NCBI GenBank assembly: GCA_007745835.1
Contig: CP036424.1
Location: forward strand, 4,327,968-4,391,967
Length of the DNA stretch: 64,000 nt
Direction: 5' to 3'
Source: Planctomycetes bacterium MalM25
GTDB lineage: Bacteria; Planctomycetota; Planctomycetia; Pirellulales; Lacipirellulaceae
Both the position numbers and the translations under genes were made by a program. Under the pieces are notes generated by a model. It saw nothing but the letters and a program-made list of their open reading frames with translations. It had not been told where the DNA came from and did no database searches. This document shows positions 35,669-44,189 of this stretch, in pieces (within the stretch, counting starts at the first letter, position 1; each line of letters starts with the position of its first letter).

Positions 35669-36982
35669 ATGACCGAATCCTCCCCCCACCCGACGACGCC
35701 CCTCCACGCCGCCAGCGCCCCGCGTCCGCTCGGCCTGAGCGACCGGCTCGCGCCGGTGGCCGCCGCCGTGCTGCGCGGCGCCGCGAAGGGCCTCGCCTGC
35801 GAGCAGGGCGGGTTCGAGGCGGGCGAGCTCTGGCTGCTGGACGACGCGACCCAGTCGCTCGGCCTCGCCGCCCGTTGGAGCCGCAACGAGAGCCCAACCA
35901 CGGCGACTCGCCGACGACTCGCCGACGCCCCGGCCGAAGTCGCCGCGTTGGCCGGCGGCGCCGTGGTGCTCGAAACCGCCTCCGAGGCGGAGGCCTGGGA
36001 CCTGCCCACCGACCGGGTCGCTGCAGCGATCTGCCTGCCGGTCTCGTCCGACACAACAATCCACGGCGTGCTGTGGCTCACCAACGAGAGACCGCTGGCC
36101 CTTGCCGACGAAGTCGTTGAGCTGGCGGAGATCGTCGCCGGCCGGCTCGCCCTGGAAGTGGAACGCAACGCGGATAGCGCTCTGCGGAATGTGGATGCAA
36201 GGATCGCTGAATCGGTATCCATCGCTCATTCGGACAACGAACCAAGCGAACCTGAACAGGAGCCGTCGTCCGATTTCACCGAAGGCCAACCCGCATTCGG
36301 CAATCCCCAATCCGCGATCCTCTCCCCCGTTGAGACGGCGGCGTGGACCGCGTCGCACGCGACGGGCGTGGCGGAGAGCGGGTGCTGGGAGCTGGCGGAC
36401 CAACGGTTGCTGACGATCGCCGTCGTCGCAATCGATTCGCCCGAGAGCACTCAAGCAACACAACAAGCCGCTGTCGAGTGGCTACTCAGCGAGGCGCCGG
36501 GCGTCGCCGCTCGGGTCATCGACGCGGGGCAGTTGCTCACGCTGCTCAACCGCCGGCTGCTCGACTGCCCGCTCGCCGGCGAAGGGCTGGCGGTGGCAGC
36601 CGCCTTGGTTGATGCCCCCGAGGACGCCGCCGCGGGGCTCGGCGGAACCGGCACGTGGGCATTCGCCGGACCGGCCGCGGCCCTCAGTGTCCGGGCCGCG
36701 GCGACCGAATCGCACGTCGGCGATCTGATCCCGCTCGGCTGGACCGAGCCGCAAGCGGCCTACGCCCCCAGGCCCTTCGAGCTGGCAGTTCGGCAACGCC
36801 TCGTCCTAGTGGCGGGCGATCCGCGGATGACCAGCCCGCTGGTCGAGCGCCGCTTGGGCGATGTCTACCGGGCGGCGACGGCCGACGCCCACCGCGAAAT
36901 GACTGCCGAGGGCTGCCTCCGTCGGCTCGCCAGCGCCGGCGTGGACGAAGCGCTAGCCGCGGTGGCCCTGCGTCGCGATTGA
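35669..36982 (+). CDS. GAF protein with degenerate PP2C/RsbU-like domain
   Basis: A 437-aa cytoplasmic protein. Residues about 30-170 are GAF-like (LWLLDDATQSLGLAARW, AAAICLPVSSDTTIHGVLWL). A linker of about 60 residues carries a dispersed repeat. The C-terminal 200 residues follow the SpoIIE/RsbU phosphatase order (LLTIAVVAIDS, LLTLLNRRLLD, LAVAAALVD, GTWAFAGPAAALSVRA, PLGW, LVLVAGDPRM), but the usual metal-binding Asp of the first strand and the acidic residues of the last are absent. It is probably a pseudo-phosphatase. The start ATG at 35669 is chosen by homology; the frame extends to 35378. Confidence 0.65.
   Translation: MTESSPHPTTPLHAASAPRPLGLSDRLAPVAAAVLRGAAKGLACEQGGFEAGELWLLDDATQSLGLAARWSRNESPTTATRRRLADAPAEVAALAGGAVVLETASEAEAWDLPTDRVAAAICLPVSSDTTIHGVLWLTNERPLALADEVVELAEIVAGRLALEVERNADSALRNVDARIAESVSIAHSDNEPSEPEQEPSSDFTEGQPAFGNPQSAILSPVETAAWTASHATGVAESGCWELADQRLLTIAVVAIDSPESTQATQQAAVEWLLSEAPGVAARVIDAGQLLTLLNRRLLDCPLAGEGLAVAAALVDAPEDAAAGLGGTGTWAFAGPAAALSVRAAATESHVGDLIPLGWTEPQAAYAPRPFELAVRQRLVLVAGDPRMTSPLVERRLGDVYRAATADAHREMTAEGCLRRLASAGVDEALAAVALRRD
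36175..36330. repeat. imperfect inverted repeat inside the GAF gene linker
   Basis: GCGGAATGTGGATGC at about 36186-36200 and the reverse complement of CCCCAATCCGCGATCC near 36305-36320 are related, forming loose arms around a Glu/Pro-rich linker. The composition (GCGGATTG / CAATCCGC) matches dispersed elements whose minus-strand translation gives RIADWGL-like strings. It stays in frame and lengthens the linker. Confidence 0.5.
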
Positions 36983-36989
36983 TCGGCTG

Positions 36990-38219
36990 TCAGAGCGCGA
37001 CAACCGCCCGCACGCCCAGGGCGAGCGCCGTATCGACGTTCTCCCTGGCGGGGACCAGCACCTGCAGGTCGGGTGTGATGTTCAGCCACGGAGTCGCCTG
37101 CCAGTTGTAGAACAGCTCGACGCCGTGCCCGTCGTCGAGCGGACCCGTCACGGCTTGCAGCACGGGTCCGATCTCGTCGCTCGTGCCCGACACAAACCAT
37201 CCGACGCCGAACGTATCGGCCTCGTGGCCCCGCATCGGGTTGCTCCCGCCGACGCCGAAGCTGAGGAACCAAGAGATCGGGTTCGACTCGTCGTCGCCGA
37301 TGGCCGCGCGGCCGAAGACCCCCCAACCGCGCGCCGGGTTGCACGGATCGACGTGCAGGTAGTGATCCATGTTCCAGTAGACCCCCCACGAACCGGTGGT
37401 CTCGTTGATCGGGACGTTGGGCAGCAGGAAGCGAGGGTCCTGGCCGAGTTCGACGTAGTCCCGGCTGTTCCAAGTGGCGCCGAGTAGTTGGTGACCCGGC
37501 ATGCCGAAGAAGTCGGTCGGCAGGCGCGTTTCCAACGCCATCGCGACCCCCTCCTCGAACAACTCGCCGAAGCCGGCGGTGTTGGCCGTGTCGACCGCGT
37601 TCAGCAGGGTGTAGGTAAGGATCGGGGCGCCTTCCTCGCCGAGGATGAAGAAACCTGCGCCGAGCGTTGAGTAGGGGATGGTGCGGATAATCAGCGGGTT
37701 GACCACGAAGCCGATGTTCGAGAACCGATCCTTGCCACGCCCGCTTGCGAACGCGTTCTGATCGCCGTCGAACGTGTCGAGCTTGCCGGCGAAGACGGCG
37801 AATCGCTCCGACAGGAACTGTGTGAGCACGACGTTCGTCAGGTAGACATCCTCGCTGCCAGCGACCGGCAGCACGGTCTGCACGGCGGCGGGCAGGAAGG
37901 CGCCCGTGTCGCGGTTGATTTACTCGCCGTATCGGTGCTCGGCGCGGAGCTTCACGAAGAGCCCTTCGCGTCCCGCGAGCTTGTCCATGTCGAAGTTCAC
38001 GACATAGTCGTTGTGCCCCGCGTAGCGTCCGGTCTGCTCCAGGCCACCGGAAGTGACGCCCCCGAAGAACTGGACCGCGTCCAGGTCGAAGGTCACGCCG
38101 CACTCGGCGAGGCAGGAGCGGTTGCCGCACCAATCGCCGGTGAGCGGGCCCTGCTGGGCGAGGGCCGCCAGGGGGCAGGCGAGCAGCACAGCAAGGGCCA
38201 AGTGGTGGCGCGAGAGCAT
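36990..38219 (-). pseudogene. OprB-like carbohydrate porin interrupted by an in-frame TAA
   Basis: A 410-codon frame reads as one porin except for a TAA at 37920-37922. Codons before it (signal peptide MLSRHHLALAVLLACPLAALA, GDWCGNRSCLAECGVTFDLD, FVKLRAEHRYGE) and after it (INRDTGAFLPAAVQTVLP, FAVFAGKLDTFDGDQNAF, NPLIIRTIPYSTLGAG, HYLHVDPCNPARGWGVFGR) are in the same frame and both fit the OprB family. The frame ends DTALALGVRAVVAL. A single base change (for example TCA to TAA) would explain it. The second half alone could only start at a GTG (37883) and would lack a signal peptide. Sequencing error or readthrough are alternatives. Confidence 0.8.
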
Positions 38220-38585
38220 CGATCGGACTCCATTCCTAGGGACTCACGCCTTACATCGGCCCGCGGCGGACCGCCCAACCGGCGTGGCGGGCGCGGCCGT
38301 CAGGGTCGCCGCGACTGGCAGGACTGGAGCCTTGGCGACGGCCCTTACGGCCCCCCACATATCCCTCTGGGTGTTGCGACAGTCGCGATCAAACCCAACT
38401 TTGTAACCCGTAAAGTTTGACACCGCTGGACGATGCCCGAACAATGAGCCACGTTTCAGCTGGAGGTTCTGGCCTCCTGCGACTCGTCTCTGAATAGCTT
38501 CACTCTTTAACGCTACGCGTCCATCTGGGCAGGGATGCATCGCCCCCTCAAGACACCTGTGCTTTCGCTGTTGGAGATCTCAACC

Positions 38586-39500
38586 ATGAAGAAGCTGTTC
38601 CTGGCCGCCCTGCTGGCGGCCGTCGGGGCCCCTGCGGCCTCGGCCCAGACGACCGACTCACCGATCAAGCAACGGATCGGCGCTTACCTCGACGCCTTCA
38701 ACTCGGGTGACGCCGCCGCCGTCGCCGCCTTCTGGGCGGAGGACGCCGTCTCGCTCAACGAAGAGACCGGCGAACGGCTGACCGGCCGCGCCGCGCTGCT
38801 CGAAGACTTCAAGGCATTCTTCGCCGACAACCCGGGTGCGAAGCTGACCGGCCAGGTCGATCACGTCCGCAAGGTGACGGACAACGTCGCCATCGCGGAG
38901 GGGGTCGCCACGGTCTACCTCCCCGACGCCGACCCGGCCCCCTCGGCCTTCACCGCGGTGCTGGTCAAGGAAGGCGATCAGTGGCTGCTGGAGAGCTCGC
39001 ACGAACGCGACCTGCCGTCGCCCCCCTCCGCGAGCGCCGCCCTGCAGGACCTCGCCTGGATGGTCGGTGACTGGCGTGACGACTCGGATCTGGTCGACGG
39101 TCGCTCAACCGTCCGTTGGTCGGCCAACGAGTCGTTCTTGATCCGCTCGTACCGCCTCGACTTCGCCGACGGCGAGCTATTCGAGGGGACCCAGGTCATC
39201 GGCTGGGACCCGCGCGACAAGAGCTACCGCACGTGGACCTTCAACTCGGATGGCTCGTTCGGCGATGGTGACATCTCCCTGAACGGAAGCGACGTGACGA
39301 TCAAGCTGTCGCAGGTCACCGGCGACGGCGGCGTGTCGAACTCGACGATGGTCCTCTCGCGTGTGGACGACAACCACTTCCAAGTCCGCAAGATCGGCCA
39401 AACGCTCGACGGCGCCCCGCTGCCCGCCTCGCCCGCGATCGACGTGCTCCGCGTCCCCAGCGACGCGGCGGTCTCTCAAACGACCGGGGAGGCCAAATGA
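38586..39500 (+). CDS. secreted SnoaL-like plus DUF1579-like protein
   Basis: A 304-aa exported protein with a signal peptide (MKKLFLAALLAAVGAPAASA). Residues about 25-135 are an NTF2/SnoaL-like domain (IGAYLDAFNSGDAAAVAAFW, DAVSLNEETGERLTGRAALL, QWLLESSHERDL). Residues about 150-295 resemble lipocalin-like DUF1579 domains (LAWMVGDWRDDSDLVDGRST, VIGWDPRDKSYRTWTFNSDG). The start ATG has GGAG 9 nt upstream. The stop overlaps the start of the next gene as ATGA, so they form an operon. The ligand is unknown. Confidence 0.75.
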   Translation: MKKLFLAALLAAVGAPAASAQTTDSPIKQRIGAYLDAFNSGDAAAVAAFWAEDAVSLNEETGERLTGRAALLEDFKAFFADNPGAKLTGQVDHVRKVTDNVAIAEGVATVYLPDADPAPSAFTAVLVKEGDQWLLESSHERDLPSPPSASAALQDLAWMVGDWRDDSDLVDGRSTVRWSANESFLIRSYRLDFADGELFEGTQVIGWDPRDKSYRTWTFNSDGSFGDGDISLNGSDVTIKLSQVTGDGGVSNSTMVLSRVDDNHFQVRKIGQTLDGAPLPASPAIDVLRVPSDAAVSQTTGEAK

Positions 39501-41362
39501 ACACGCTTAAATTAATCGCGTTGGCGAGCGCCCTGCTGCTCGCCCTACCGGAAGACAGCCTCGCCATCGGGCGCGGCGGTGGCGGCCGCGGCGGCGGGAT
39601 GCGCGGCGGTGGTGGCGGCGCCCGGATGGGCGGCGGCGGTCGCCCCCACGTGAGCGCTCCCCGACCCGCGGCGCGTCCGAGCCGGCCCGCTCCGCGACCC
39701 GCGTCTCGGCCCAACATCAGCCGCCCCACCTCACGGCCCAATGTTAGCCGGCCCACATCGCGACCCAACATTTCGCGGCCCACTTCGCGGCCTAATATCA
39801 GTCGACCCACCTCGCGGCCGAATATCAGCCGTCCGACAAGTCGTCCGAATCTCACTCGGCCCACAAGTCGGCCCAACATCAGTCGACCCTCGGGTGGCCT
39901 GAAGCCGTCCACACGACCGAACGTCAGTCGACCGAGTATCAATCGACCCACGACACGCCCCAACGTGTCCCAGCGGCCGAACCTCGGCAACCGCCCCCAC
40001 AGCAGCATCCCCGGGGTGAACCGGCCCTCGACGAAGCCGGGAGCGAATCGACCGAACATCAACCGGCCAGGAACCAACCGACCGGGGACACGCCCCGGCG
40101 GCTCGATCGCCAACCGACCGGGTACCGGAAATCGTCCCGGCGCGGGCAATCGTCCGAACCGCCCCGGCGGGTCGCGGCCCAACTTGCCGAACCGCCCGGG
40201 CGCCAAGCCGACGCCGGGTGGCGTGGGCGACTTCCTCGGCTTGGACAAGCCGCTGAAGCCCGATTCGGGCCTCGCCGGTAAGCTCCCCAACCGGCCCAGC
40301 ACGTTGCCCGGCAATCGCCCCGGCATCGGCAACCGCCCGGGGAACGGGGATCGGCCAGGGCTCGGCAATCGGCCGAACCGTCCGGGCAACCGTCCCGGCT
40401 TGGGGAACCGCCCCGGAAATCGGCCCAACCGGCCAAACATCGGGGACCGCAACCGGCCCAACTTCGGCGATCGCAATCGGTGGACCAATAACGGGGTCAT
40501 CAACAACCGCGCGAATTGGGTGAACATCGACAACATCCGCAACGTCAACCTGCACCGCAACTGGAACAACGCCTTCGGCCGCCCCGGCTGGCGGGCGCCC
40601 GGCGTGGCGCGGCGTTCGTACTGGCGTGGCTGGAGCAACGGCGTCCGCCACAACTGGGGCCACTACCACCGCTACGGCGGATGGTACGGCGGCTCTTGGT
40701 GGAACCGGCACCCGCACGGCCTGTGCGGCTGGCACTACCATTACTGGAACCACAACCGCGGTTGGGGTTACTGGTGGCGCGTGCCGGTCTGGTCGAGCTT
40801 TGCTAACTGGTTCACGTGGCAACAGCCCGCGACCGTTTGGTCGGAGCCCGTCTACTACGACTACGGCTCGGAGGGCAACGTCGTCTACCAGGACAACTCG
40901 GTCTACATCGGAGGCGAGGAGGTCGGCACGACCGAGGACTTCGCCATGAGCGCCATGGACCTGGCGACGGTCGAACCGCCCGCCTCGGAAGAGGAAGCGG
41001 CCGAGGCCGAGTGGATGCCCCTGGGCACGTTCGCCATCTCGACCGACGAGCAAGACACGGACCCCTCGATGACGGTGCAACTCGCCGTCAACCGCGAGGG
41101 GATCGTCGCCGGCACGCTGTACAACATCGAGACCGACGAGGCCCAGTCCGTTCAGGGCTCCGTCGATCGCGAGACGCAGCGCGTCGCGGTCCGTTTTGGA
41201 GAAAACGAGGACCTCGTCGCCGAGACCGGGCTGTATAACCTGACGCAGGACGAGGCGCCCGTGCTCGTCCACTTCGGCGCCGACCGGACCGAGAACTACC
41301 TCTTGGTCCGGCTCGACGAGCCCGAGGAGGGAGAAGGAGAAGAGGACGCCGCGGGCGAGTGA
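39497..41362 (+). CDS. exported Arg/Pro/Asn tandem-repeat protein
   Basis: A 621-aa exported protein, translationally coupled to the previous gene. A signal peptide (MNTLKLIALASALLLALPED) is followed by a Gly/Arg stretch and then tandem 9-residue units SRPNISRPT, encoded by 27-bp repeats at about 39704-39890. The units degrade into GNRPG/NRPN repeats to residue about 340. A Trp/His/Tyr/Asn-rich middle (RSYWRGWSNGVRHNWGHYHR) and an acidic Glu/Asp tail domain (residues 450-621) follow. The strong charge polarity, with a basic disordered front and an acidic end, suggests binding to acidic surface polymers or self-assembly; that is inference. Confidence 0.75.
   Translation: MNTLKLIALASALLLALPEDSLAIGRGGGGRGGGMRGGGGGARMGGGGRPHVSAPRPAARPSRPAPRPASRPNISRPTSRPNVSRPTSRPNISRPTSRPNISRPTSRPNISRPTSRPNLTRPTSRPNISRPSGGLKPSTRPNVSRPSINRPTTRPNVSQRPNLGNRPHSSIPGVNRPSTKPGANRPNINRPGTNRPGTRPGGSIANRPGTGNRPGAGNRPNRPGGSRPNLPNRPGAKPTPGGVGDFLGLDKPLKPDSGLAGKLPNRPSTLPGNRPGIGNRPGNGDRPGLGNRPNRPGNRPGLGNRPGNRPNRPNIGDRNRPNFGDRNRWTNNGVINNRANWVNIDNIRNVNLHRNWNNAFGRPGWRAPGVARRSYWRGWSNGVRHNWGHYHRYGGWYGGSWWNRHPHGLCGWHYHYWNHNRGWGYWWRVPVWSSFANWFTWQQPATVWSEPVYYDYGSEGNVVYQDNSVYIGGEEVGTTEDFAMSAMDLATVEPPASEEEAAEAEWMPLGTFAISTDEQDTDPSMTVQLAVNREGIVAGTLYNIETDEAQSVQGSVDRETQRVAVRFGENEDLVAETGLYNLTQDEAPVLVHFGADRTENYLLVRLDEPEEGEGEEDAAGE
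39704..39890 (+). repeat. 27-bp tandem coding repeats
   Basis: About seven copies of a 27-bp unit encode SRPNISRPT with variants SRPNVSRPT and SRPNLTRPT. Third positions vary while the amino acids are kept, so the array is old and under protein-level selection rather than a recent slippage product. Confidence 0.8.
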
Positions 41363-41380
41363 TCGCACGTGGCCGTCACC

Positions 41381-41405
41381 GGGCCGGGGCGGCTTGCCCC
41401 GGCCC
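41381..41405 (+). repeat. 10-bp GC hairpin between genes
   Basis: GGGCCGGGGC GGCTT GCCCCGGCCC is a perfect 10-bp stem, 19 nt after the repeat-protein stop and 29 nt before the HdeD-like start. No T-run follows, so it may be an attenuating or RNA-stabilising hairpin rather than a standard terminator. Confidence 0.6.
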
Positions 41406-41433
41406 AGGCCCCAACGCAAAGGATTGAGAAACG

Positions 41434-42054
41434 ATGTCCGACGAGACCCCCTCCGCCGATCCGGCCACGCCGGTCGAGAGGCCGGGCCAAGAGGCCCTGC
41501 ACGCCATCCGCAGCCTCTGGTGGATCCCGCTGGTGCGAGGCGTGATGCTGATCGCCATCGGCGGCTACGCGCTGCTGCTGCCCGGCGTCACGATGACCGC
41601 CTACGCGACCATCCTCGGCGTGTTCGTGCTCCTCGACGGGGTCCTCTCGCTCATCGCCGCCGCGATGGGATGGGTCGAGTCGCGCTGGTGGATGGTCCTC
41701 CGCGGCGTGCTCGGCGTGCTCGTAGGCCTGTTTGTGCTGGCCCACCCCGTGTTGATGGGCGTGGTCGCCATCCTCTCGCTCGTGATCCTGCTGGCGATCC
41801 AGGCGATCGTGGGGGGCGTGCTCGAGATCATCGGAGCGATCCGCGAGCGCAAGGAGATCGAGGGCGAATGGTGGTTCGTCCTCAGCGGCCTGCTATCGAT
41901 CGCTTTCGGCGGGGTGCTGCTGGCCCAGCCGATGATCGCCTCGGCGATGCTGGTCCGGATCCTCGGCTGCGTGGCGATCGCGTTGGGCGTCGTGCTGATC
42001 GTGGGGGGTTTCCGCCTCAAGAACCTCGGTTCAAAGGCCTTTGAGGCGGGCTGA
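41434..42054 (+). CDS. HdeD/DUF308-family membrane protein
   Basis: A 206-aa protein with six predicted membrane helices in pairs (LVRGVMLIAIGGYALLLPGV, TILGVFVLLDGVLSLIAAAMG, VLRGVLGVLVGLFVLAHPVL, ILSLVILLAIQAIVGGVLEIIG, LSGLLSIAFGGVLLAQP, LVRILGCVAIALGVVLIVGGF; all quoted by segment). This is the DUF308 repeat arrangement of HdeD, linked to acid resistance in E. coli; the function in planctomycetes is unknown. The ATG at 41434 has AAGGA upstream. Confidence 0.85.
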   Translation: MSDETPSADPATPVERPGQEALHAIRSLWWIPLVRGVMLIAIGGYALLLPGVTMTAYATILGVFVLLDGVLSLIAAAMGWVESRWWMVLRGVLGVLVGLFVLAHPVLMGVVAILSLVILLAIQAIVGGVLEIIGAIRERKEIEGEWWFVLSGLLSIAFGGVLLAQPMIASAMLVRILGCVAIALGVVLIVGGFRLKNLGSKAFEAG

Positions 42055-42066
42055 CCGCCGGGTCAG
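42032..42066. terminator. palindrome and stop-codon inverted repeat between convergent genes
   Basis: CAAAGGCCTTTG (42032-42043) is a perfect palindrome. CTGACC GCCG GGTCAG (42051-42066) is a 6-bp inverted repeat whose arms contain the TGA of the plus-strand gene (42052-42054) and the TGA of the minus-strand gene (42063-42065). The gene ends are only 8 bp apart. It resembles the site at 17889-17916. Confidence 0.5.
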
Positions 42067-43265
42067 TCCACGCCGTCGCCACGCCCTCTCGAGCAACTCT
42101 TGAAGACGGCATCGACCGCCCTCACCGCGGCGGCGAGTTGCTCCTTGGTGGAGAAGACCTCGTTGTTGATCACCGCCTGCACGCGGATGATCGCGCCGGT
42201 CTTCGGCCGCCAGACCGCGTAGCGACACAACCGTGAAACGGTGCGCCCGTCCACTTCAAACTGCCCCTCGATCGACTCGCTCGTGTAGAGGTCTTGCCGG
42301 CCTTCGGCCCGATCAAAGGCGATCGGGCGGTCCAACCCGGCGCGGTCCTCGATCGACTCGGAATAGGAGATCACGTGCTCGCTGAGAGCGGGCGGATCGG
42401 GCTTTAAATCTCGCTCGCAAACCAGCAGGATCGCGTCTTGCAGCTTGCTGTAATCGTAAGCCGTGAAGCCGATAGCGTCCTCCGACTTAAACTCCGCGTC
42501 GACCCGAGAGATCGCCGGCACACGGATCGTCCCCAACCCCTCGAACAAGCTCTGCGGCTCGGATAGCCCGAGGTGCTCGACGACCGGCGTCGGCTCAATC
42601 CAACGCCAATCCTCAATCAGCTGATCCACCTCCGCCGTCTGCTCCGGATCGTTCAGCAGATATAGCGTTCTATAAAGAATCCGCGAACGCCGCGTCATGA
42701 GAATGGGAGACGGGACCGGCCTCCGCTCCGCGCCGGGGGGCAACGGCGGCGCGTCGAGCCGCACCGCCTCGACGCCATCGAGTTCGAAGTCGCTTCGACG
42801 GTAGCCGAGCCGCTCGAAGCGAGCGATCGCTTGCCGGTATCGCTGAGCGCGCTCCTCCGCGCTGCCCACCAGGGGATTGAGATCGATCGCGAACTGCGAC
42901 CAGTCATCGGGGTCGTCATTGCCCGGCAACCAGCGGCCCACGAACCCGATCCGAGGCAGCGCCGGCTCGGCACGCCACCCCGCGGGGGGCGTGAAGGCGA
43001 CGCCGAACGTCGGGAGGCTCTCACTCGGCTCCGGTTCGCCGCCAGCGGGTTCAGGCTCCGAAACCACTCCCGAAACGCCTTCTGGGGCGGGCGTGCTCTC
43101 CGCTGTGGTCTCAGCCGGTTGACCATCATCCGCCGCCCTTAACGGTTTCTCGACGCCACCCCGCTCAGGGGCCGGCTCGCCGGTGCAACCGGCCAGGAAC
43201 ACCCCGACGAGGGCGCCCAAGGCGAATCGAGATCGGAGGGGTCGCGAAGCGGGCGGGGTCGTCAT
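42063..43265 (-). CDS. lipoprotein of unknown function
   Basis: A 400-aa lipoprotein with lipobox VFLAGC after a basic n-region (ATG at 43265). A Pro/Glu/Ser-rich linker to about residue 85 is followed by an ordered domain starting FGVAFTPPAGWRAEPALPR, with Trp/Asp-rich motifs (WLPGNDDPDDWSQFAIDLNP), and a second half with VISYSESIEDRAGLDRP and VSRLCRYAVWRPKTGAIIRV. The PPAGW pattern resembles secreted domains seen in planctomycete hypotheticals, but I cannot name the family. Confidence 0.7.
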   Translation of the reverse strand: MTTPPASRPLRSRFALGALVGVFLAGCTGEPAPERGGVEKPLRAADDGQPAETTAESTPAPEGVSGVVSEPEPAGGEPEPSESLPTFGVAFTPPAGWRAEPALPRIGFVGRWLPGNDDPDDWSQFAIDLNPLVGSAEERAQRYRQAIARFERLGYRRSDFELDGVEAVRLDAPPLPPGAERRPVPSPILMTRRSRILYRTLYLLNDPEQTAEVDQLIEDWRWIEPTPVVEHLGLSEPQSLFEGLGTIRVPAISRVDAEFKSEDAIGFTAYDYSKLQDAILLVCERDLKPDPPALSEHVISYSESIEDRAGLDRPIAFDRAEGRQDLYTSESIEGQFEVDGRTVSRLCRYAVWRPKTGAIIRVQAVINNEVFSTKEQLAAAVRAVDAVFKSCSRGRGDGVD

Positions 43266-43322
43266 GCGTGGCGGGCGTTCGGGGAGAGGAGTCGAGCCCC
43301 TATCCTTCAAGTCCAGCGGCCT

Positions 43323-43961
43323 TCAGACCAGCCCCCAGATGACGCCCTCGCCGGTGCCGTCGCCGCGGAAGCGGATGCGGGTGCGCTGTTGATTCCGATT
43401 GAGGCACTTGATCGTGTCGGCCAGCCGGCGTTTGGGGTCGGTGTCGCCCATCGGCGTCAGGGGATCGTCGATCCGGGGCGCCCAGCCCTCCTCCTCGAAC
43501 GCGGCCAGGATCGCCTCCTGGTTCAGAGCGGGCCAACGGTATCGTTTGATAACCACGCCCGAAAGCAGCAGTTCATGGCGTTGGCCGTCCCATTGCGGGG
43601 TGGCTTCCGCCCTCGATTCGGCGTGGGGCGGCAGGCCGAGCGCGGCCTCAAAGGCCCGTTGCCCCTCTTCGGTCAGCACAAAGCAGGATTCGGCATCGAA
43701 GACGTACCGGCCGCATCGCTCCACCGAGCGGGCGCTGTCGGTCGTACGGGTCTGATCGGACCCGTGCAGCACCCACCCTTGGCTCAGCATCCAACGCAAC
43801 TCGGTGGGGCCAACGCCTCGAGTCGCGAGCTCTTGGTGCATCAAGGCGAAGTCCCAGGGATCTCGCCGCGTCTGGTGGGCAAAGCGGCGGGCTTTGATGA
43901 GGGCCTCTAGTCCCTCACACAGTTCGGTCCCGGCGAGGCAACAAAGCGACGGTTCGGCCAT
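43323..43961 (-). CDS. hypothetical protein with winged-helix-like features
   Basis: A 212-aa soluble protein, ATG at 43961. The N-terminal half (LIKARRFAHQTRRDPWDFAL, TELRWMLSQGWVLHG, CFVLTEEGQRAFEAALGLP) looks like a winged-helix domain. The C-terminal half ends RRLADTIKCLNRNQQRTRIR followed by FRGDGTGEGVIWGL, which looks strongly conserved. DNA or nucleotide binding is possible but not shown. It is divergent from the papain-like gene. Confidence 0.65.
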   Translation of the reverse strand: MAEPSLCCLAGTELCEGLEALIKARRFAHQTRRDPWDFALMHQELATRGVGPTELRWMLSQGWVLHGSDQTRTTDSARSVERCGRYVFDAESCFVLTEEGQRAFEAALGLPPHAESRAEATPQWDGQRHELLLSGVVIKRYRWPALNQEAILAAFEEEGWAPRIDDPLTPMGDTDPKRRLADTIKCLNRNQQRTRIRFRGDGTGEGVIWGLV

Positions 43962-44189
43962 GAGAGCGTCCTTCCTTCAACGATAGGCGCATGTCTCCGC
44001 ACGTCGGTATCGCGTTCTCACGCAGTCCGCCTGGGGTGTCAATGGAAAACCAATGGAGACCGGTGACAGCCCTATGTCTTCCGGGCCTTCCTGACCGCTT
44101 CCGTATCGTGCGTCTTTGGGCGCCGCCTACGTTGCGGGGGCGTCGCGACGCCCGTGTCGCGGTATCGTTCGCAACCCACGAAGCGGGTC
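43962..44189. other. 228-bp divergent promoter region
   Basis: The gap between the hypothetical protein and the papain-like gene has no coding frame I trust. It contains a perfect 16-bp palindrome at 44138-44153 and a CAATGGA direct repeat near 44040-44055. Promoter elements for both genes must lie here, but no clear -35/-10 pair is visible. Confidence 0.4.
44138..44153. promoter_or_regulatory. 16-bp perfect palindrome before the papain-like gene
   Basis: GGGCGTCGCGACGCCC equals its reverse complement and ends 36 bp before the ATG at 44190. It could be an operator or an mRNA hairpin. Confidence 0.45.

Noticed and set aside
34600-36120. Long plus-strand open frame of 506 codons
   Set aside because: It is antisense to the symporter, has Arg/Asp/His-rich composition typical of GC-rich shadow frames, and runs into the GAF gene in a different frame.
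39703-40480. CRISPR-like array
   Set aside because: The repeats are in-frame coding units of 27 bp that vary at third positions, with no spacers and no cas genes.
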